Assembly (NCBI RefSeq): GCF_029223485.1
Contig: NZ_JARHTP010000025.1
Location: 106,184-170,183, forward strand
DNA: 64,000 bases
Direction of reading: 5' to 3'
Origin: Streptomyces coacervatus
GTDB lineage: Bacteria; Actinomycetota; Actinomycetes; Streptomycetales; Streptomycetaceae
The position numbers and the translations under genes were made by a program. Position 1 is the first letter of the stretch. Every line of letters starts with the position of its first letter. Under the pieces are notes generated by a model. That model was not told the DNA's origin. It saw only the letters and a list, made by a program, of their open reading frames with translations, and made no database searches. Shown here in pieces: positions 60,338 through 64,000 of the stretch.

Positions 60338-61630
60338 ATGAACACAGCAGGTCACTCGGAAGCAACGGTGCGCCGAGGCCTGGAACTCACCCCGTTCCGA
60401 GGCCTTCGCTACGACCCCGACCGGGTCGGCAGCCTCGCCGCCGTGACGTCCCCGCCGTACGACGTCGTCGTACGCCCCGACGGCCTGCACCACCTCGAGT
60501 CCGCAGACCCGCACAACATCGTCCGCCTGATCCTGCCGCAGGCCACCACCCCCATCGCCCGCAACGAACAGGCCGCCGACACCCTGCGCCGCTGGCTCTC
60601 CGAGGGCGTTCTGACCACCGACCCCGAACCCGGCCTGTACGTCTACGAGCAGCGCGACGGCGACGGAATGCTGCAGCGCGGCATCATTGGCGCGCTGCGC
60701 GTCTCGGACCCGTCGGAGGGTGTGGTCCTCCCCCATGAGGACGTGATGCCGCATGTGGTCGCCGACCGCGCGGCCCTGATGCGCGCCACCTCCGCGAACC
60801 TCGAGCCCTTGCTCCTCACCTACCGCGGCAACGGCTCGGCATCGGCGGCGACCGAGTTCGTGGAACGCGTCGCCGGTCGGCCCCCGCTCCTCGCCACCAC
60901 CACGGAGGACGGCTTCAGCCACCGCCTGTGGTCGGTCACCGACCCGGCCGACCTCGCCCGGATCCAGTCCGACCTGGCCCAGCACCAGGCCCTGATCGCC
61001 GACGGCCACCACCGCTGGGCGACATATCGCCGGCTCCGCACGGAGCACGCCTCCCCCAGCCCCTGGGACTACGGCCTCGTCCTCCTGGTCGACACGGCCC
61101 GCTACCCACTGCGCGTCCGCGCCATCCACCGCCTTCTGCACGGCCTGCCGGTCGCCGACGCCCTCGCCGCCCTGGAGGGCCTGTTCCGCATACGGCACTT
61201 GCCCGTGCCCTTGCCGGAGGCCCTGGACGCACTGGCGGACGCCGCCTGCGCCGGCAACGCGTTCCTGCTGGCCGGAGACGGCGCCTTCCACCTGCTCGAC
61301 CGCCCGGACCCGGACCTCCTGGCCCGCACGATCCCCGCCGAGCGCCCCACCGCCTGGCGCACCCTGGACGCCACGGTCCTGCACTCCGCTCTCCTGGACC
61401 ATGTCTGGCACATCCCCGAGGACGACCCCGCCCGCATCGCCTACATCCACGACACGGCGGCCACGGTCGAGAAGGCGGAACGCGACGGCGGTACGGCCGT
61501 CCTGATGCACCCGGTCCGCGAGGAGGTCGTCCGCGACCTGGCCCGCCAGGGCGTGACGATGCCCCGCAAGTCGACGTCGTTCGGCCCGAAGCCGGCCTCG
61601 GGACTGGTGCTGCGCGCGCTGGACCTCTGA
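60338..61630 (+). CDS. DUF1015 family protein
   Basis: A 430-residue soluble protein of the DUF1015 family, which contains the conserved SPPYDVV near residue 38 and LIADGHHRWATYRRL near 218, blocks always present in the family. The role is unknown; distant relatives show a possible link to serine metabolism. The gene seems leaderless (TACGAT 6 nt before the ATG). A strong hairpin follows the stop. Confidence 0.9.
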   Translation: MNTAGHSEATVRRGLELTPFRGLRYDPDRVGSLAAVTSPPYDVVVRPDGLHHLESADPHNIVRLILPQATTPIARNEQAADTLRRWLSEGVLTTDPEPGLYVYEQRDGDGMLQRGIIGALRVSDPSEGVVLPHEDVMPHVVADRAALMRATSANLEPLLLTYRGNGSASAATEFVERVAGRPPLLATTTEDGFSHRLWSVTDPADLARIQSDLAQHQALIADGHHRWATYRRLRTEHASPSPWDYGLVLLVDTARYPLRVRAIHRLLHGLPVADALAALEGLFRIRHLPVPLPEALDALADAACAGNAFLLAGDGAFHLLDRPDPDLLARTIPAERPTAWRTLDATVLHSALLDHVWHIPEDDPARIAYIHDTAATVEKAERDGGTAVLMHPVREEVVRDLARQGVTMPRKSTSFGPKPASGLVLRALDL

Positions 61631-61637
61631 CATGCAA

Positions 61638-61666
61638 AAGGGCGGGACCTCAACGGTCCCGCCCTT
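61638..61666. terminator. Bidirectional terminator hairpin
   Basis: AAGGGCGGGACC (61638-61649) pairs perfectly with GGTCCCGCCCTT (61655-61666); loop TCAAC. It lies between two convergent genes. Confidence 0.85.
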
Positions 61667-61675
61667 CCTCACAGG

Positions 61676-63580
61676 TCAGTCCTTGTCGTCCTCGACCTCT
61701 ACCTCGACCTCGGCTTCGGCTTCGGCTTCAGCCTCGGGACCGTCACCCTCGTCGGTCTCCTCGAAGGCGTCCACGAACTCCACTCCGTCCAGCTCGGCGA
61801 GCCGGTCCGAGGCATCCGTGCTGCCGTCCTTGTCGGCCTCGACGGCCTTCGCGAACCACTCCCGTGCCTCGCCCTCGCGACCCGCGGCGAGAAGCGCGTC
61901 GGCGTACGCGTACCGCAGTCGCGCGGTCCACGGCTGCACGGAGCTGGAGGCGAGCTCGGGGCTCTGCAGCGTCACGATCGCCGCGTCGAGCTGTCCCATG
62001 TCGCGCCGGGCGCCGGCCGCGACCAGCCGCATCTCGACCTGTCCGGCCTTGTCCAGCTTCTGCACCTCGGGCGCCCCGGCCATGTCCAGCGCCTTCTCCG
62101 GCCGCCCGAGCCCACGCTCGCAGTCGGCCATGACGGGCCACAGCTCCGCGCTGCCGGTCATCCGCCGCGCGGCCCGGAACTCGGCAAGCGCCTCCGAGTA
62201 CTTCTGGTTGGCGTACGCCGCGAACCCGCCCGCCTCACGGACGGCGGCGACACGCGACGCCAGCCGCAGCGCCACCTTGGAGTAGGCGTAGGCGCTCTCG
62301 GGGTCCTCATCGATGAGCCGGGCGACCATCACCAGGTTCTTGGCGACGTCCTCCGCAAGCCCCTTCGGCAGGCTCAGCAGCTCCTGCCGTACGTCCTTGT
62401 CGATCTCCTCGCCGGTGACGTCCTCGGGGATGGGCAGCCGCTTGATCGGCTCCCGGTCGCGGTCACGGTCCCGCTCGTCACGTCGGCCGTACCCGCCACC
62501 GCCACGCCGGTCGTCACGCCCCCGGAAGCCTCCGGGGCGACCGCCACGGTCGTCACGACGGGGGCCTCCGCGTCCACCACGGTCATCACGGCCACGGAAC
62601 CCACCGCGCTCGCCCCGGCTGTCGTCCCGCCGGAAGCCCCCGCGGTCGCCTTCCCGGCGCTCGCCACGGTCGTCGCGGCGGAAGGGCGGACGATCCGAAC
62701 GCTCTCCACGGTCGTCACGGCGGAACGCGGGACGATCCCCGCGGTCTCCGCGGTCTGCACGCTCGTCACGCCGGAAGGGCGGGCGATCCGAACGGTCTCC
62801 GCGGTCGTCCCGTCGGAAGGACGGACGATCGCCACGCTCCCCCCGGTCGTCGCGCCGGAAGCCGCGGTCACGGTCGTCGCCACGGAAGCCGCGGTCACGG
62901 TCGTCCCTGCGGTCGTCGCGGCGACCGTAGCCACCACGGTCGGAACCCCCGCGGTTGTCGTCACGCCGGTCGTCCCGACGATCATCCCGACGGAAACCGC
63001 CACGGTCACCGCGGTCGCTGCGCTCATCGCTCCGGCGGTCGTCCCGCCGGCCGTACCCGCCGCCTCGGTTGTCGTCCCGCCGGAAACCACCGCGATCGTT
63101 GTCGCGCCGCTCTCCGCCGCGGTCGTCACGGCGGAAGGTGGGGCGGTCCCCACGGTCTCCGCGGTCGTCCCGTCGGAAGCCGCGGTCCCGGTCGCGGTCG
63201 TCCCGACGCGGCCCACGGTCACGGTCGTCGCGCTGGAATGCCGGACGGGAGCCACGGTCGCCCTCGCGCCGGTCGTCACGTCGGCCGTACCCGCCACCCC
63301 GGTTGTCGTCCCGCCGGAAACCTCCCCGGTCCCCGCGGTCGTCACGCGGACGGTCGTCACGCGGACGGTCGTCACGCGGACGGTCGTCACGCCGACCATG
63401 TCCGCCGCGGTTGTCGTCGCGGCGGCCGTAGCCACCACGGTCGGAACCACCGCGGTTGTCGTCACGCGGTCGGTCGTCCCGACGGAATCCACCGCGGTTA
63501 CCGCCGCGGTCACCGCGGTCCCCACTGTCCCGTCGCCGCTGGTCGCGCTCCGGTCGGTCGTCGGGAGAGTTGGTGGACAT
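61676..63580 (-). CDS. Arg/Asp/Gly-repeat (RGG-like) protein with TPR-like C-terminal domain
   Basis: A 634-residue protein. Residues 1 to about 375 consist almost only of Arg, Asp and Gly in repeats such as GGFRRDD, GGYGRRDD, DDRGDRG and DRDRGFRRDD, a charged disordered region resembling RNA-binding RGG boxes. From about 380 (RLPIPEDVTGEEIDKDVRQE) a helical, TPR-like domain follows (ALAEFRAARRMTGSAELWPV, DALLAAGREGEAREWFAKAV), then an acidic tail (EAEAEAEAEVEVEVEDDKD). ATG 63580 has GGAG 6 nt before it. It is the first gene behind the rRNA operon, in the same direction, with its -10 right after the rRNA terminator. An RNA- or ribosome-related role is inferred. Confidence 0.85.
   Translation of the reverse strand: MSTNSPDDRPERDQRRRDSGDRGDRGGNRGGFRRDDRPRDDNRGGSDRGGYGRRDDNRGGHGRRDDRPRDDRPRDDRPRDDRGDRGGFRRDDNRGGGYGRRDDRREGDRGSRPAFQRDDRDRGPRRDDRDRDRGFRRDDRGDRGDRPTFRRDDRGGERRDNDRGGFRRDDNRGGGYGRRDDRRSDERSDRGDRGGFRRDDRRDDRRDDNRGGSDRGGYGRRDDRRDDRDRGFRGDDRDRGFRRDDRGERGDRPSFRRDDRGDRSDRPPFRRDERADRGDRGDRPAFRRDDRGERSDRPPFRRDDRGERREGDRGGFRRDDSRGERGGFRGRDDRGGRGGPRRDDRGGRPGGFRGRDDRRGGGGYGRRDERDRDRDREPIKRLPIPEDVTGEEIDKDVRQELLSLPKGLAEDVAKNLVMVARLIDEDPESAYAYSKVALRLASRVAAVREAGGFAAYANQKYSEALAEFRAARRMTGSAELWPVMADCERGLGRPEKALDMAGAPEVQKLDKAGQVEMRLVAAGARRDMGQLDAAIVTLQSPELASSSVQPWTARLRYAYADALLAAGREGEAREWFAKAVEADKDGSTDASDRLAELDGVEFVDAFEETDEGDGPEAEAEAEAEVEVEVEDDKD
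62430..63560. repeat. DNA repeat array coding for the RDG-rich region
   Basis: About 1.1 kb of imperfect 9-30-bp repeats built from units like CGGTCGTC and CGGAAGCC. The tract CACGCGGACGGTCGT is repeated three times in a row near 63345-63390. It encodes the repeat region and is likely prone to length change. Confidence 0.8.
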
Positions 63581-63609
63581 CGGTGACTCCTGTCTTCGGT
63601 ACTGCAAGC

Positions 63610-63615
63610 ATTGTA
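63610..63615 (-). promoter_or_regulatory. -10 element between the rRNA terminator and the RGG-like gene
   Basis: TACAAT on the minus strand, just after the terminator's T tract and 29 nt before the ATG. A -35 would have to lie inside the terminator's own arm (GGGACC at 17 bp). Confidence 0.5.
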
Positions 63616-63622
63616 AAAACAA

Positions 63623-63665
63623 AAGGACCCCTGGTCCCAGCTGAACGCTGGGACCAGGGGTCCTT
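63623..63665 (-). terminator. rRNA operon terminator
   Basis: AAGGACCCCTGGTCCCAG (63623-63640) pairs perfectly over 18 bp with CTGGGACCAGGGGTCCTT (63648-63665), loop CTGAACG. Read leftward it is followed by a T-rich tract, the classical form. Confidence 0.92.
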
Positions 63666-63674
63666 CCAAAGATT

Positions 63675-63793
63675 GTTCGGCGGCGTCCTACTCTCCCACA
63701 GGGTCCCCCCTGCAGTACCATCGGCGCTGTAAGGCTTAGCTTCCGGGTTCGGAATGTAACCGGGCGTTTCCCTCACGCTATAACCACCGAAAC
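63675..63793 (-). rRNA. 5S ribosomal RNA
   Basis: Read leftward from GTTTCGGTGGTTATAGCGTG (63793 down) to GTAGGACGCCGCCGAAC at 63675. It contains the conserved CCGAACCCGGAAGCTAAGCC loop and terminal ends that pair. Length 119 nt fits Streptomyces 5S. Confidence 0.97.
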
Positions 63794-63897
63794 CCTAATG
63801 GTTTCGAGCGAACAAGCACACTCTTCTGTTATGTGTTCTGCTCAAAGCCGACAACGGTCGTTGTCTCAGAACTAACACAGTGGACGCGAGCAACTGA
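63794..63897 (-). other. 23S-5S internal transcribed spacer
   Basis: About 104 nt between the 23S end and the 5S start, with no tRNA. It shows ACAACGGTCGTTGT-type pairing (63850-63863), probably a processing stem. Confidence 0.7.
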
Positions 63898-64000
63898 GGA
63901 CAAGCCCTCGGCCTATTAGTACCGGTCACCTCCACACCTTGCGGTGCTTCCAGATCCGGCCTATCAACCCAGTCGTCTACTGGGAGCCTTACCCCATCAA
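63898..64000 (-). rRNA. 23S ribosomal RNA, 3' end (partial)
   Basis: The leftward sequence contains GGTGACCGGTACTAATAGGC and CGAGGGCTTG, the conserved 3' end of actinobacterial 23S rRNA. The gene continues beyond the window edge. The exact 3' boundary near 63898 is approximate. Confidence 0.9.

Noticed and set aside
62430..63560. CRISPR-like or minisatellite array
   Set aside because: Repeats are short, imperfect and in frame with an Arg/Asp/Gly-rich protein; there are no unique spacers of constant size.
63794..63897. A tRNA gene in the rRNA spacer
   Set aside because: The 104-nt spacer between 23S and 5S shows no cloverleaf or T-loop GTTCGAATC motif.

Overview
The window is high-GC actinobacterial DNA, almost certainly a Streptomyces chromosome. 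The signs are very strong GC bias at third codon positions, many GTG starts, GTGA/ATGA gene overlaps, tandem secreted Rpf-type cell-wall enzymes, actinobacterial dispersed intergenic repeats, and a gene order (der-plsC-cmk-tyrA-aroH, scpB-scpA-parA-ald, pyrG, recN-nadK-tlyA, then an rRNA operon) that matches my memory of the Streptomyces core chromosome. I see no insertion sequence, prophage, CRISPR array or tRNA gene.

Layout. 1-10 kb: acyl-CoA dehydrogenase with a palindromic operator, a DHA2 drug exporter, a mannosyltransferase-like membrane protein, a PAP2 phosphatase, a small I78 inhibitor, a stand-alone cytochrome oxidase subunit I and a WYL regulator. 10-16 kb: a branched-chain-amino-acid-type ABC importer whose two permeases and first ATPase are fused into one 918-residue protein, followed by a second ATPase; a binding lipoprotein is encoded divergently. 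16-17.5 kb: two Rpf/LysM secreted muralytic enzymes, one with a long structured leader. 18-24 kb: two Streptomyces-type proteins of unknown function, then housekeeping genes for ribosome assembly (der), phospholipid and CMP metabolism, and tyrosine biosynthesis. 24-29 kb: a secreted protein, a small membrane protein and a Rieske lipoprotein, then a cluster of two RlaP-type nucleotidyltransferases, an ADP-ribosylglycohydrolase and a NrtR-like Nudix regulator with its own palindromic operator. 29-41 kb: another exporter, an ECF sigma factor with a DinB-like partner, a chromosome segregation operon (parA, ribbon-helix-helix protein, scpA, scpB, pseudouridine synthase), alanine dehydrogenase and a STAND/TPR protein. 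41-56 kb: Nudix, CTP synthase, a GH15 glycosidase, flavoenzymes, a PucR regulator, a glycosyltransferase, a decayed MraY-like pseudogene, recN, nadK and tlyA. 56-64 kb: an iron-type FecCD/FecE importer behind a DmdR/IdeR-like box, a HAD phosphatase, a DUF1015 protein, an Arg/Asp/Gly-repeat protein, and the 3' end of an rRNA operon (5S and the end of 23S) read leftward.

The most unusual points are: (i) the importer's two ATPases, which carry complementary motif changes predicting one intact and one degenerate composite ATP site; (ii) the RlaP/RlaP/ADP-ribosylglycohydrolase/NrtR-Nudix cluster, a candidate ADP-ribose or RNA-end processing system; (iii) an RGG-like disordered protein gene placed directly behind the rRNA terminator; (iv) a coupled ParA plus ribbon-helix-helix pair in the condensin operon. 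Functional calls come from reading motifs and family knowledge; no database search was possible.
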